From positions 248,001-312,000 of the forward strand of contig NZ_PXNS01000001.1 in the NCBI RefSeq assembly GCF_003045775.1: a stretch of DNA of 64,000 nt, in the 5' to 3' direction. The DNA comes from Halomonas litopenaei. GTDB lineage: Bacteria; Pseudomonadota; Gammaproteobacteria; Pseudomonadales; Halomonadaceae. The notes below the pieces were generated by a model, which ran no database searches, was not told the origin of the DNA, and saw only the letters and a program-made list of their open reading frames with translations. The translations under genes were made by a program, and so were the position numbers. Positions within the stretch are counted from its first letter, which is position 1. Each line of letters begins with the position of its first letter. This document shows, piece after piece, positions 29,453 through 40,170 of this stretch.

Positions 29453-29584
29453 GGCGTCTTGCCCCTTTGCTGACGGCAACAGGCGGGGGACATGTCGGGA
29501 CGGGTCGTCGTCTCAAGCCCGGTCGGCATCGGACTCATGCGGCGGCTCTCCTTGGTATGGCGGCAGGGGCGAGGGGCGCGCCCA

Positions 29585-30958
29585 TCAGAAAAAGGTCAAT
29601 CCGACCTGGAACAGGCGTTCGACGTCACGGATCTTGCGCTTGTCGACCACGAACAGGATGACGTGGTCACCGCTCTCCACCACCACGTCGTCGTGGGCGA
29701 TCAGCACTTCCTTGCCGCGCACCACCGCGCCAATGGTTGAGCCACCGGGCAGGTCGATGTCGCCGATGGCACGACCGACCACCCGGGAGGACTGGCTGTC
29801 GCCGTGGGCGATGGCCTCGATGGCCTCGGCGGCGCCGCGGCGCAGCGAGTGGACGTTGACGATGTCACCGCGGCGCACATGGGTCAGCAGGCTGCCGATG
29901 GTGGCCTGCTGGGGCGAGATGGCGATGTCGATCTCGCCGCCCTGGACCAGATCCACGTAGGCGGCGTTGTTGATCAGGGTGAGCACCTTCTTGGCACCCA
30001 TACGCTTGGCCAGCATCGACGACATGATGTTGACCTCGTCGTCGTTGGTCAGCGCGCAGAAGATGTCGCAGTCCTCGATGTTCTCCTCTTCCAGCAGGCG
30101 TTTGCTGGTCGCGCTGCCGTGCAGTACCACGGTGCGGTCGAGGCGTTCGGAGAGCTGGGTGCAGCGCTCGAGGCTGTGCTCGATCATCTTGACCTGGTGG
30201 CTGTGCTCGAGGTGCTCGGCCAGGCGCTCGCCGATGTTGCCGCCGCCGGCGATCACCACCCGGCGGAAGTCGCGATCCAGTCGCCTCAGCTCGCTCATCA
30301 CCGCGCGGATATCGCGCCGGGCGGCGATGAAGAAGACCTCGTCGTCGGCCTCGATCACGGTGTCGCCACGCGGAATGATCGGACGGTTGCGCCGGTAGAT
30401 GGCGGCCACCCGGGTGTCGACGCTGGGCATGTGACGGCGCAGGAAGCCGAGCTCCTGGCCGACCAGCGGACCGCCGTAGAAGGCCTTGACCGCCACCAGT
30501 TGGACCAGTCCACCGGCGAATTCCAGCACCTGCAGGGCGCCGGGGTGCTCGATCAACCGGCGAATATGGTCGGTGACCACCTGCTCGGGGCTGATCAGCA
30601 CGTCGATGGGCACCGCCTCGTGGGCGAACAGTCCCTTGCGCGCCAGGTAGGCGGTGGCGCGCACTCGGGCAATCTTGGTCGGGGTACGAAACAGGGTATG
30701 GGCGACCTGACAGGCGATCATGTTGACCTCGTCGGAGTTGGTCACCGCGATCAGCATGTCGGCGTCTTCGCAGCCGGCCTGGCGTAGCACCATGGGGTAG
30801 GAGGCCGCCCCGGAGACGGTGCGGATGTCGAGCCGGGTATGCAGCTCGCGCAGGCGCTCACCGTCGGTGTCCACCACCGTGATGTCGTTCTCCTCGCGGG
30901 CCAGGTGCTCCGCCAGGGTGCCGCCAACCTGGCCGGCGCCGAGAATGATGATCTTCAT
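29585..30958 (-). CDS. trkA: Trk system potassium uptake protein TrkA
   Basis: TrkA is the cytoplasmic NAD(H)/nucleotide-binding gating subunit of Trk potassium transport. The 457-residue protein has two tandem RCK units: the first starts [20 protein letters not shown] with the dinucleotide-binding GAGQVG, the second near residue 235 has [18 protein letters not shown]. Each is followed by a TrkA-C domain. It lies upstream of trkH and downstream of rsmB and the dodecin gene, extending the common def-fmt-rsmB-trkA order. Confidence 0.97.
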   Translation of the reverse strand: MKIIILGAGQVGGTLAEHLAREENDITVVDTDGERLRELHTRLDIRTVSGAASYPMVLRQAGCEDADMLIAVTNSDEVNMIACQVAHTLFRTPTKIARVRATAYLARKGLFAHEAVPIDVLISPEQVVTDHIRRLIEHPGALQVLEFAGGLVQLVAVKAFYGGPLVGQELGFLRRHMPSVDTRVAAIYRRNRPIIPRGDTVIEADDEVFFIAARRDIRAVMSELRRLDRDFRRVVIAGGGNIGERLAEHLEHSHQVKMIEHSLERCTQLSERLDRTVVLHGSATSKRLLEEENIEDCDIFCALTNDDEVNIMSSMLAKRMGAKKVLTLINNAAYVDLVQGGEIDIAISPQQATIGSLLTHVRRGDIVNVHSLRRGAAEAIEAIAHGDSQSSRVVGRAIGDIDLPGGSTIGAVVRGKEVLIAHDDVVVESGDHVILFVVDKRKIRDVERLFQVGLTFF

Positions 30959-31039
30959 CGTCGTCGTGTCCGAAGAGGGGTTCAGAGCCTATGGTGCGTT
31001 GCAGCATTGAGCCAGCATACCCGAGCTCTGAACAGTACA

Positions 31040-31064
31040 ACAGGGCGGGAGAGTCCCGCCCTGT
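31040..31064 (-). terminator. Hairpin between the dodecin gene and trkA
   Basis: An 11-bp perfect stem (ACAGGGCGGGA and complement) with a GAG loop, 72 bp after the dodecin stop, is followed on the minus strand by TTGTACTGTT. It is a plausible terminator for the dodecin transcript. Confidence 0.6.
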
Positions 31065-31136
31065 GCTGAAAGGAAACACCGCAGGACTTGTGCAATGCAA
31101 GTCCCGTGGGTCTCCGGGTCGAATCAGCCTCGGAGG

Positions 31137-31343
31137 TCAGTCGAGGGTGAAGCCGACCTTGACCGTGACCTGCCAGTGGGCCACCCGGCCATTCTCGATA
31201 TGGCCGCGGGTATCGGTCACCTCGAACCAGCGCAGGTCATGCACGGTTTCCGAGGCCTTGGTGATGGCCCGCTGCACCGCATCTTCGATGCTGGTTTCCG
31301 AGGAACCGGTCAACTCGATCTGCTTGTAGACGTGTTGGCTCAT
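31137..31343 (-). CDS. Dodecin family flavin-binding protein
   Basis: Dodecins are dodecameric flavin-storage proteins that protect cells from free flavins. The 68-residue product matches the family: [35 protein letters not shown] with the Trp of the flavin-stacking site, and [16 protein letters not shown]. The ATG at 31343 was used; eight further codons upstream have no family similarity. It sits between rsmB and trkA, which are usually adjacent. Confidence 0.92.
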   Translation of the reverse strand: MSQHVYKQIELTGSSETSIEDAVQRAITKASETVHDLRWFEVTDTRGHIENGRVAHWQVTVKVGFTLD

Positions 31344-31402
31344 ACAGACTCCCTGTTGGAGAAGCATAGGTCACGGGCGGCCAGGCCGACGTCCTGGTCG
31401 GA

Positions 31403-32782
31403 CTAGCGGCCCGCTTTCACCAGTCTGGCATAGAAGAAGCCGTCATGGCTGTCGACCTTCGGTAACAGTTGGCGTCCGGCCCCGGAAACCTGGCCCCAGG
31501 CGATGCCGTCGGGCATCTGCTCGCTGGCGTCCGGGGTGCGCGCGAGAAAGTCGCGGATCTGGTCGCGATTCTCTTCCGGCAGCACCGAGCAGGTGGCGTA
31601 GAGCAAGGTGCCGCCGGGCTTGAGCAGCGGCCACAGATTGTCGAGCAACGCGCGCTGCAACTGCGCCAGCTGGGCAATGTCGCTGGGCCGACGCAGGCGC
31701 TTGATGTCGGGATGACGGCGGATGACGCCACTGCCGGAGCAGGGGGCGTCGAGCAGGATGGCGTCGAACGGGGTGCCGTCCCACCAGTCACGCTCGGTGG
31801 CGTCGCCCTGGGCCAGGGTCGCCGACAGGCCCAGACGAGTCAGGGTGTCTTCCACCCGTGCCAGGCGCGCGGCATCGGAGTCGATGGCGTGCAGGTCGAC
31901 GTCGAACAGCTCGAGCAGGTGAGCGGTCTTGCCACCGGGGGCGCAGCAGGCGTCGAGCACCCGTGCACCCGGCCGCGGTGCCACTACCGGGCCAAGCAGC
32001 ACCGCAGCCAGTTGGGCGGCCTCGTCCTGGACACTGACGTGGCCCTGAGCGAAGCCGGGCAGCGCCTCCACGTCGCGGGCGGTCTCCAGCACCAGCCCGT
32101 CCGGGGCGTGGGCGCACAGTCTGGCGGAGATGCCGGCACCGTCGAGGATATCCAGATACTGCTCGCGGTCGTTGTGGCGACGATTGACCCTCAGGGTCAT
32201 CGGTCCGGGCTGGTTGTTGGCCTCGCAGATCGCCTGCCAGTCATCGGGCCAGGCCTGGCGCAGCGACTTGAGCCACCAGCGTGGGTGCAACAGCGCCACC
32301 GCCGGGTCACGGTCGACTTCGGCTTCCAGCGTCGACGACTCGCGCTGCAGCCGGCGCAGACAGCCGTTGAGCACCCGGGTGGCCCAGGCCTTGCCGAGCA
32401 GTCGCGCGGCACCGGCGGTCTCGCCTACCGCCGCGTGGGCCGGGATGCGCAGGTACAGGAGTTGATAGGCGCCCAGCAGCAGCAGCGCTTGGATGTCGGC
32501 ATCGCGACTCTTGAACGGTTTCTCGAGTAGCTGAGCGGCCAGTGCCTCGAGCCGTGGCAGGGTGCGGCAGACGCCGAAGCACATGGCCTTGAACAGGGCA
32601 CGGTCTCGGGCCACCACCTGGTGGTCGTCCAGGGTGGCCAGCGAGCCCTTGCCGGTGATCACCGGCACCAACGCCTTGGCTGCGGCGGCGCGGACACAGT
32701 CACCCATGTCGCGTCGGGCGTTGGCGTGACGACGGCCATGGTGGGGTGGCTTGCGATCGCGTGGGGGTTGAGAATCGCTCAT
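31403..32782 (-). CDS. rsmB: 16S rRNA m5C967 methyltransferase
   Basis: RsmB (Sun/Fmu) methylates cytidine 967 of 16S rRNA using S-adenosylmethionine. The 459-residue protein has a NusB-like N-terminal domain ([13 protein letters not shown] to about 150) and a Rossmann methyltransferase domain with [31 protein letters not shown] and the catalytic-cysteine segment [13 protein letters not shown]. Its ATG overlaps the fmt stop (ATGA), showing translational coupling in the fmt-rsmB pair. Confidence 0.96.
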   Translation of the reverse strand: MSDSQPPRDRKPPHHGRRHANARRDMGDCVRAAAAKALVPVITGKGSLATLDDHQVVARDRALFKAMCFGVCRTLPRLEALAAQLLEKPFKSRDADIQALLLLGAYQLLYLRIPAHAAVGETAGAARLLGKAWATRVLNGCLRRLQRESSTLEAEVDRDPAVALLHPRWWLKSLRQAWPDDWQAICEANNQPGPMTLRVNRRHNDREQYLDILDGAGISARLCAHAPDGLVLETARDVEALPGFAQGHVSVQDEAAQLAAVLLGPVVAPRPGARVLDACCAPGGKTAHLLELFDVDLHAIDSDAARLARVEDTLTRLGLSATLAQGDATERDWWDGTPFDAILLDAPCSGSGVIRRHPDIKRLRRPSDIAQLAQLQRALLDNLWPLLKPGGTLLYATCSVLPEENRDQIRDFLARTPDASEQMPDGIAWGQVSGAGRQLLPKVDSHDGFFYARLVKAGR

Positions 32783-33756
32783 GCGGAGGTCTCCGGGAAA
32801 GGACGTCCCAGCAGCGTGCCCTGGGGAAAGCGTTCGGCCCTGGCGCGCAACAGCTCGGATACCGCCAGCGCCTTGCCGCCGGGCAGCTGGGCCCGGGTGA
32901 TGCGAAGGCGCTCGCGGCCCTCGGCGCCACAGGCCACCAGCAGCTCGGTGTCGGCGCGGGTGATGGTGCCGGGCGACTCTGGTGCGCCGCCATCGGCCGG
33001 CTCGGCCAGGTGGATACGTAGACGCTCATCGCCCAGCGCGCACCAGGTCACCGGCCAGGGATTGAAGGCGCGCACCCGGGCGGCCAGGGTCGCGGCGGGC
33101 TGGGCGAAGTCCAGCTCGGCCTCGGCCTTGCTGAGCTTGGAGGCGTAGGTGACGCCCTGTTCGGGCTGCGGCGTGGCGGCAAGCTCACCGTCGGCGAGTC
33201 GGTCGAGGGCCTCGACCATGGCCTTGCCACCGATCTCGGCCAGGCGATCGTGCAACTCGCCGCCGGTGGTGGTGGGCAGGATCTCGGTGCGCCGGATGAT
33301 CAGCATGTCGCCGGTATCGAGTCCCTCGTCCATCTGCATGATGGTGACGCCGCTCTCGTCATCGCCGGCCTCGATCGCCCGCTGAATCGGCGCTGCACCG
33401 CGCCAGCGTGGCAGCAGCGAGGCGTGGACGTTGAGGCAGCCCAGGCGCGGTGCCTCGAGTACCGGCAGCGGCAGGATCAGGCCGTAGGCCACCACCACCA
33501 TGACGTCGGCGTCCAGCGCGGCCAGGGCGCGCTGTTCGGCTTCGTCCCTGAGCCGCTCGGGCTGGTACACCGGCAGGCCGTGCTCCAGCGCCAGCGACTT
33601 GACCGGGCTTGGCGTCAGCTTGCGGCCGCGTCCGGCGGGGCGATCGGGTTGGGTATAGACGGCAATCACCTGGTGGTGACTGGCCAGCAGCGCCGAGAGA
33701 CTCTCGGCGGCGAAGTCGGGCGTGCCAGCGAAGATCACGCGCAGCGATCGGGTCAT
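32779..33756 (-). CDS. fmt: Methionyl-tRNA formyltransferase
   Basis: Fmt formylates initiator Met-tRNA with 10-formyl-tetrahydrofolate. The 325-residue enzyme begins [15 protein letters not shown] and keeps the active-site segment [19 protein letters not shown] and [14 protein letters not shown]; a C-terminal tRNA-binding domain follows from about 205. The ATG at 33756 was chosen over one 11 codons upstream because family similarity begins there. It lies 147 bp after def, with a long perfect inverted repeat in the gap, and is coupled to rsmB. Confidence 0.96.
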   Translation of the reverse strand: MTRSLRVIFAGTPDFAAESLSALLASHHQVIAVYTQPDRPAGRGRKLTPSPVKSLALEHGLPVYQPERLRDEAEQRALAALDADVMVVVAYGLILPLPVLEAPRLGCLNVHASLLPRWRGAAPIQRAIEAGDDESGVTIMQMDEGLDTGDMLIIRRTEILPTTTGGELHDRLAEIGGKAMVEALDRLADGELAATPQPEQGVTYASKLSKAEAELDFAQPAATLAARVRAFNPWPVTWCALGDERLRIHLAEPADGGAPESPGTITRADTELLVACGAEGRERLRITRAQLPGGKALAVSELLRARAERFPQGTLLGRPFPETSA

Positions 33757-33809
33757 GTTCAGGGCCTTGGCCGAAGAATGCGGGGACAATAGTAACGGAG
33801 ACGGGCGAG

Positions 33810-33854
33810 ACGACGAAGACCGACAACGTGATTCACGTTGTCGGTCTTCGTCGT
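33810..33854. repeat. Perfect 21-bp inverted repeat between def and fmt
   Basis: ACGACGAAGACCGACAACGTG and its exact complement are separated by only 3 bases (ATT). No T tract follows on either strand. The stem falls in the middle of an otherwise conserved two-gene unit, so it could be an RNA-processing or stability element, an operator, or an unusual terminator that separates def from fmt. Confidence 0.9.
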
Positions 33855-33903
33855 AGGCGGTTGCGGGGCCGAGATGGCGGCGGCTTGAGGGCTGCGCAGC
33901 GGC

Positions 33904-34416
33904 TCAGGCGCCCTGCATCTGGCGATGGCGCTTCTGCATCTTCTTCATCACCCGGTCACGCTTGAGCGGTGACAGGTAGTCGACGAACAGCACGCCCTCG
34001 AGGTGGTCGAGCTCATGCTGGATGCAGTGGGCCAGCAGTCCGTCGGCTTCGAGCTCGTAGGGCTCGCCGTCGCGTCCCTGAGCCTTCAGCTTTACCCGCA
34101 GCGCGCGCGGCACCTCGGCGTAGTACTCGGGGATCGACAGGCAGCCTTCCTGCATCGGTTCCCGTTCGTCCCCCAGCGGGGTGACCTCGGGGTTGATCAG
34201 CACCAACGGGGTGGACTGATCTTCGCTGACGTCGATCACGATGACTCGGCGATGCACGTCCACCTGAGTGGCGGCGAGGCCGATACCCGGTGCGGCGTAC
34301 ATGGTCTCCAGCATGTCATCGACCAGCTGGCGGACCTCGTCATCGATGTTTTCGACGGGCACTGCCTTGTTGCGCAGCCGCTCGTCGGGAAACTCGAGAA
34401 TGGGGAGTCTGGCCAT
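33904..34416 (-). CDS. def: Peptide deformylase
   Basis: Def removes the formyl group from nascent proteins. The 170-residue protein carries the three motifs GIGLAA (44-49), EGCLS (90-94) and HELDH (134-138), giving metal ligands C92, H134, H138 and the catalytic E135. It is divergent from dprA across 218 bp and upstream of fmt, the standard arrangement. Confidence 0.97.
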   Translation of the reverse strand: MARLPILEFPDERLRNKAVPVENIDDEVRQLVDDMLETMYAAPGIGLAATQVDVHRRVIVIDVSEDQSTPLVLINPEVTPLGDEREPMQEGCLSIPEYYAEVPRALRVKLKAQGRDGEPYELEADGLLAHCIQHELDHLEGVLFVDYLSPLKRDRVMKKMQKRHRQMQGA

Positions 34417-34634
34417 GCTGTGGTACCACCGTTATTCGTTCGGTTCGTGTTGCCCATTCTAGGACGACGCCGGGAGTGACCCTAGTCGTTGGCGCCAATG
34501 AGCGTGATAGGTCGCTACTATAACATGCCAGAATCGCCGTCGCGCACCGCCTGGAGCCGAGACGGCGAAGACCGCCAAGGCGTGTCGCGCCTGCCTGCCT
34601 ATACTGCCGGCACTCGGCCAGGGAGGGCTCTGTC

Positions 34635-35906
34635 ATGGAACTTGGCTTCGCACGCTGGATGGCGTTGAACGCACTGCCTCAGGTGGGCCCACGACGGTTG
34701 GCTCGCCTGCGCCAGCTAAACCCTGACTGGCCCGGTGGCTGGCTGGCCCGGCTGCCGCCCGGGGCCGCGGCGGAACTGCGCTTGTGGCTGGATCATCCCA
34801 GACGCAGCCCGCTGACGGCGTTGATCGAGCAAGCCGAGGCGTGGCTTGCCGGCGACGGCGGGAAAGCGCGCAGCGCTGCCAATGGAGGCCGCCTCCATGA
34901 GCGGGCCGAGGCGCGCCACCTGCTGCATCCCGATCATCCGCGCTGGCCGGCCCTGCTCGACCAGATCCCGGACCCGCCGGTGCTGCTGTGGGCGCTTGGC
35001 GATCTCGATGCCCTGGTACCGCCGAGGCTTGCCCTGGTGGGGTCGCGGCGGCCCACCCGCGAGGGCTTGGTCAATGCGCGCAGTTTTGCGGTGGCGCTGG
35101 CGGAGGCCGGCTGGTGTCTGGTCAGCGGCATGGCGCTCGGCATCGACGGTGCCGCCCAGGCGGCGGCGCTGGATCTTGGGGGGCGCAGTATCGCGGTGCT
35201 GGCCGGCGGCGTCGACGTGGTCTATCCCGGCCAGCACGGCGCCCTGTATCGGCGCCTGCGCGACGACGGGGGCCTGCTGCTGGCGGAGTCTCCCCCTGGC
35301 GTGCGGCCACGCTCGGGGGATTTTCCCCGGCGCAACCGCATCGTCACCGGGCTGTCCTGCGGTGTGCTGGTGGTGGAGGCCGCCGAACACAGCGGCTCGC
35401 TGGTCAGTGCCCGCCTGGCCGGTGAGCAGGGCCGCGAGGTATTGGCGCTACCCGGCTCCATCCACTCGCCCCAGGCCAGGGGCTGCCTGCGGCTGATCCG
35501 CGAGGGCGCCGCCCTGGTCAGACACCCCGACGACCTGTTCGAGGAACTGGCGTGCTGGGGGCCGCGACGCGCGATCCCGCAGAACATTGCGGCTGGTGCC
35601 GCCGATGATCCTGTAGATAGTCGTGTAGATCGCCATGTAGATGGTCCTGTAGATAGCTCTGTCGATAATCCTGTCGATAGTCCTCTAGACAGCGCCTCCG
35701 AACGCACCGGGGCCAGGGCCGCGCCTTCCCCCGGTCGCAAGCTGCTCGATCTGCTGAGCGCCACCCCGTTGGCGGTGGACGATCTGATGGGGCTGGCGGG
35801 ATGCGATGTGGCCGCCTGCCAGCGTGAACTGACGCTGCTCGAGATCGCAGGACAGGCCGGGCTGGTGGCCGGCGGGTGGGTGCGTCTGGATGGTGGCAAG
35901 GGCTAG
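34635..35906 (+). CDS. dprA: DNA-processing protein DprA
   Basis: DprA binds incoming single-stranded DNA and loads RecA during natural transformation. The 423-residue protein has the Rossmann-like core with ALVGSRRPTREG, VSGMALGIDGAAQAAAL, VLAGGVDVVYPG and PRRNRIVTGLS, and a C-terminal winged-helix-like domain (LLDLLSATPLAVDDLMGLAG). The linker at residues 324-353 is an unusual run of VD-rich tetrapeptides encoded by a 12-bp tandem repeat with AT-richer codons than the rest of the gene. It starts the plus-strand group dprA-tsaC-hemF-aroE. Confidence 0.95.
   Translation: MELGFARWMALNALPQVGPRRLARLRQLNPDWPGGWLARLPPGAAAELRLWLDHPRRSPLTALIEQAEAWLAGDGGKARSAANGGRLHERAEARHLLHPDHPRWPALLDQIPDPPVLLWALGDLDALVPPRLALVGSRRPTREGLVNARSFAVALAEAGWCLVSGMALGIDGAAQAAALDLGGRSIAVLAGGVDVVYPGQHGALYRRLRDDGGLLLAESPPGVRPRSGDFPRRNRIVTGLSCGVLVVEAAEHSGSLVSARLAGEQGREVLALPGSIHSPQARGCLRLIREGAALVRHPDDLFEELACWGPRRAIPQNIAAGAADDPVDSRVDRHVDGPVDSSVDNPVDSPLDSASERTGARAAPSPGRKLLDLLSATPLAVDDLMGLAGCDVAACQRELTLLEIAGQAGLVAGGWVRLDGGKG
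35604..35693. repeat. 12-bp minisatellite inside dprA (7.5 copies)
   Basis: The units read GAT-NNN-CCT-GTA/GTC with small variation and encode D-x-P/R/H-V tetrapeptides between the DprA core and its C-terminal domain. Because 12 is a multiple of 3, copy-number change would keep the frame. Confidence 0.92.
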
Positions 35907-36083
35907 CCGCCCGATGACGAGGCCCGGCCGAACAGGGTGCCAATGGCCGTGGGGGAACGAGCGGATCGCCTACGTCGGCGGCGACAGCGGCGTGCGACGC
36001 AAGTCCCGACGCCGTGCTAGCATGGCGCAACGATACTCCCTACCCTGATCTTTCGATTTGGTACCGATTCAGATAACGACCCC

Positions 36084-37672
<1,589 letters not shown>

Positions 37673-37728
37673 CCGTCAGCGGTCACAATGCGGCATACGA
37701 CAACGTCAAGAGCGAGGTTAACCGTCCG

Positions 37729-38550
37729 ATGAACGATCGCTACTGTGTGTTCGGCAATCCGGTGGGGCATTCGAAATCGCCGGCGATCCACAACACCTTT
37801 GCCGAGCAGACCGGTGAATCGCTGGAATACACCGCCATCGAGGCGCCACTGGAGGACTTCGTCGGTGCCTGGCGCGCCTTCGTTGCCGAGGGCGGGCGAG
37901 GCGCCAGCGTCACGGTGCCATTCAAGGAAGACGCCTATCGACTGTGCGACAGCCTGAGCGAGCAGGCGCAGCGGGCCGGGGCGGTCAATACCCTGACGCT
38001 CAAGGCCGATGGCAGCGTCGAGGGTCACAATACCGATGGTATTGGCCTGGTGGCGGACCTGGAGCGCCAGCAGGTAAGGCTTGAGGGTGCACGTATCCTG
38101 GTGCTGGGTGCCGGAGGCGCGGTGCGCGGCGCGCTGGAGACGCTGCTGTCGCGACGTCCCGCCTCGCTGCGGCTGGCCAACCGTACCGCCGCCAAGGCCG
38201 AGGCGCTGGCGCGGGATTTCGCCGACCTGGGCCCCATCCAGGGCGGTGGCTATGACGCCGCTGACGAGCGCTATGACCTGGTCATCAACGGCACCAGCGC
38301 AAGCCTTGCCGGTGACCTGCCGCCGCTGCCTGAGGATCTCTTCAACGAGGGGGCTGTCGCCTACGACATGATGTACGGCGCCGAGCCGACGGTGTTTCTG
38401 GCCTGGTCGGCCGAGCGGGGGGCGAGTACCAGCGATGGTCTCGGCATGCTGGTGGAACAGGCGGCGGCGGCCTTTGAACACTGGCGTGGCGTCACGCCGG
38501 ACACCGGCCCGCTGCACCGAAAGCTGCGAGCAGAGCTCGACGCCGGCTGA
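37729..38550 (+). CDS. aroE: Shikimate dehydrogenase (NADP+)
   Basis: AroE reduces 3-dehydroshikimate to shikimate in aromatic amino acid synthesis. The 273-residue protein has SKS at 15-17, [10 protein letters not shown] with catalytic K66, NTDGIG with D103, and the NADP-binding [11 protein letters not shown]. The ATG at 37729 gives the usual N-terminus ([15 protein letters not shown]). An in-frame ATG at 37669 overlaps the hemF stop and would add 20 unconserved residues; it remains possible. Its product begins a typical hemF-aroE pair. Confidence 0.95.
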   Translation: MNDRYCVFGNPVGHSKSPAIHNTFAEQTGESLEYTAIEAPLEDFVGAWRAFVAEGGRGASVTVPFKEDAYRLCDSLSEQAQRAGAVNTLTLKADGSVEGHNTDGIGLVADLERQQVRLEGARILVLGAGGAVRGALETLLSRRPASLRLANRTAAKAEALARDFADLGPIQGGGYDAADERYDLVINGTSASLAGDLPPLPEDLFNEGAVAYDMMYGAEPTVFLAWSAERGASTSDGLGMLVEQAAAAFEHWRGVTPDTGPLHRKLRAELDAG

Positions 38551-38580
38551 AGCCGCTTTCGCGGACATATCGGCAGCAAC

Positions 38581-38622
38581 GACAACGGCGCCCCTGGCTC
38601 ATTGCCATGGGGCGCCGTTGTC
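38581..38622 (+). terminator. Hairpin after aroE
   Basis: A 14-bp stem (GACAACGGCGCCCC and complement) extends inward by a further TGGC/GCCA pairing, 30 bp after aroE. No T run follows, so termination strength is uncertain. Confidence 0.6.
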
Positions 38623-38692
38623 ATTGGGCGTCGTTGTCGTCGGTCAGGAGCCGTCAGCCCCTGGTCGTCAGCCAGCAGCCACGCGCCGCGAT

Positions 38693-38965
38693 TCAGCCGC
38701 GTCGACGGTAGAGTCCCAGCATGCACAGCCCCAGCCCGACCACCGACACCAGCAGGCCGCCGTTGACCAGCCAGGGGCTGCGAACGATCCAGGGGACGAA
38801 GGGCGACGGCGTGTCGCCACAGTGGCCGGCCAGGTAGTTCCAGTGGCCCTGGTCGACCAGTTCGCACTGGCGGATATCGCCGAGTTCCACAAAGAACAGG
38901 GTCAACAACACCACAATGGGCACGACGAGCAGGATCAGGCCGAGCCTGGTGGAGGTGAGTTTCAT
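38693..38965 (-). CDS. Small two-helix membrane protein, unknown
   Basis: The 90-residue product has an N-terminal membrane segment (about 8-27), a soluble loop with three cysteines or Trp-rich motifs (RQCELVDQGHWNYLAGHC) and a second segment at about 65-86 ending in RRRG. The pattern suggests an inner-membrane protein with the loop in the periplasm, where the two loop cysteines could form a disulfide. I recognise no family and infer no function. It lies between the convergent aroE and the M48 gene and has a plausible ATG start. Confidence 0.6.
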   Translation of the reverse strand: MKLTSTRLGLILLVVPIVVLLTLFFVELGDIRQCELVDQGHWNYLAGHCGDTPSPFVPWIVRSPWLVNGGLLVSVVGLGLCMLGLYRRRG

Positions 38966-39070
38966 GGCACCAACGAAGCGTGGAAGTGACGGGAGCCGAG
39001 GCCTCCAGGAATAGAGGCCTCGGCGATAGATGCCCCCTTGTCAGTAGCCTGGGGACAGGCTGCAGGGCAG

Positions 39071-39223
39071 GGGCTGTTCTGGTTCAGGGCGCCTTGCAGT
39101 TAGGCGTCAGGCCACGGGCCTGGGCTGTTCTGGTTCAGGGCGCCTTGGCAGCTGGGCGTCAGGCCACGGGCCTGGGCTGTTCTGGTTCAGGGCGCCTTGC
39201 AGCTGGGCGTCAGGCCACGTGCC
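39071..39223. repeat. 51-52 bp tandem repeat, three copies, overlapping the M48 gene 3' end
   Basis: Copies lie at 39071-39121, 39122-39173 and 39174-39223. Each contains CTGTTCTGGTTCAGGGCGCC and GGCGTCAGGCCACG. The rightmost copy includes the last codons and stop of the M48 peptidase; the other two are extra copies lying beyond the stop. Differences between copies are few, so the duplication is recent. Confidence 0.93.
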
Positions 39224-39990
39224 TGGGCTTGCTCGTAGCGTGCCATGGCGTCGTTCATGCCCGCCTCGAGCCCGGCGATACGGTTGCCGTGTGCCGGGTG
39301 GGTGGACATCCACTCCGGCGGCTGGCCGCCGCCGGCGGCGCTCATGTTCTGCCACAGCTGGACGCTGGCGCGGGGATCGAAGCCGGCGTCGGCCATCAGC
39401 TGCAGACCGATGGTGTCGGCCTCGCTCTCGTGACTGCGCGAGAACGGCAGCAGGATGCCGTACTGGGCGCCCATGCCCATGGCCGCCATCAGCTGGTCGC
39501 TGCCGGTGACCCCCTGGGAGCCGAGGGCCGTACCGACCACCGACATGCCAAGCTGGGTCGCGCTTTCGGTGGAGGCGCGCTCGTTGGCGTGGTGGGCCAG
39601 CACGTGGCCGATCTCGTGGCCGATGACGGTGGCCAGCTGGTCCTGGTTGGTGGCGACGTCGAGCAGGCCGGTGTTGACCCCCACGTAGCCGCCCGGCAGG
39701 GCAAAGGCGTTGGCGTCCTCGGACTCGAACACCTTGACCTGCCAGTTCTGATTGCGCTGGTCTTCCGGCAGCGCCTGGACCACGTTGCGGGTCACGCACT
39801 GCACGTACTCGAGCTGGCGCCCGCTCACGGTGGGCAGCTCCTGCTGGTACTGGTCGAAGGCCTGGGCCCCCATCTGGCTGAGCTGCTGTTCGTCCAGCAA
39901 CAGCATCTGGGAGCGACCAGTGGGTGAGGTGGAACAGGCAGCAACGGTAACCATCAGGGCGCAGGCGCCCACGGCCTTCATCCAGCGCAT
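39187..39990 (-). CDS. M48-family zinc metalloprotease lipoprotein
   Basis: The 267-residue protein starts with a signal peptide and lipobox (VAAC, Cys19) and has the M48 catalytic motif HEIGH at 125-129, with GGYVGVNTGLLD before it and the third-ligand segment RSHESEADTIGLQ after it. It resembles LoiP/YcaL-type periplasmic proteases that take part in outer-membrane protein quality control. The ATG at 39990 has AAGGAG at the right spacing, so longer frames were not used. Its 3' end is tandemly repeated downstream of the stop. Confidence 0.92.
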   Translation of the reverse strand: MRWMKAVGACALMVTVAACSTSPTGRSQMLLLDEQQLSQMGAQAFDQYQQELPTVSGRQLEYVQCVTRNVVQALPEDQRNQNWQVKVFESEDANAFALPGGYVGVNTGLLDVATNQDQLATVIGHEIGHVLAHHANERASTESATQLGMSVVGTALGSQGVTGSDQLMAAMGMGAQYGILLPFSRSHESEADTIGLQLMADAGFDPRASVQLWQNMSAAGGGQPPEWMSTHPAHGNRIAGLEAGMNDAMARYEQAQARGLTPSCKAP

Positions 39991-40170
39991 GGGGGGTCTC
40001 CTTGTCATGATCCGCCGGGGTCGAGCCCGAGCGTGTAGAATCGGTGGCAACTGGCCTCAAGATACCCGGACTGCTGGAAGGGTCAACAGCAAAGGTAGTG
40101 CACGGCCGGTCGCTATCGAGCGACAGACCCTGACCGGCGGCCATCATTTGTTACAAGGACACCTGCCTCG

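Noticed and set aside
28118..29473. Long plus-strand frame opposite trkH, and a minus-strand out-of-frame one at 28110-29516
   Set aside because: Both are shadows of trkH; composition is extreme (His, Gly, Gln or Arg runs) and there are no ribosome sites.
29500..29584. Possible frameshift or small gene between trkA and trkH
   Set aside because: The 132-bp gap holds only short frames; the trkA and trkH termini are complete in their own frames.
39071..39223. CRISPR-like repeat array
   Set aside because: The repeats are directly adjacent with no spacers, and one copy is the coding end of a peptidase gene.
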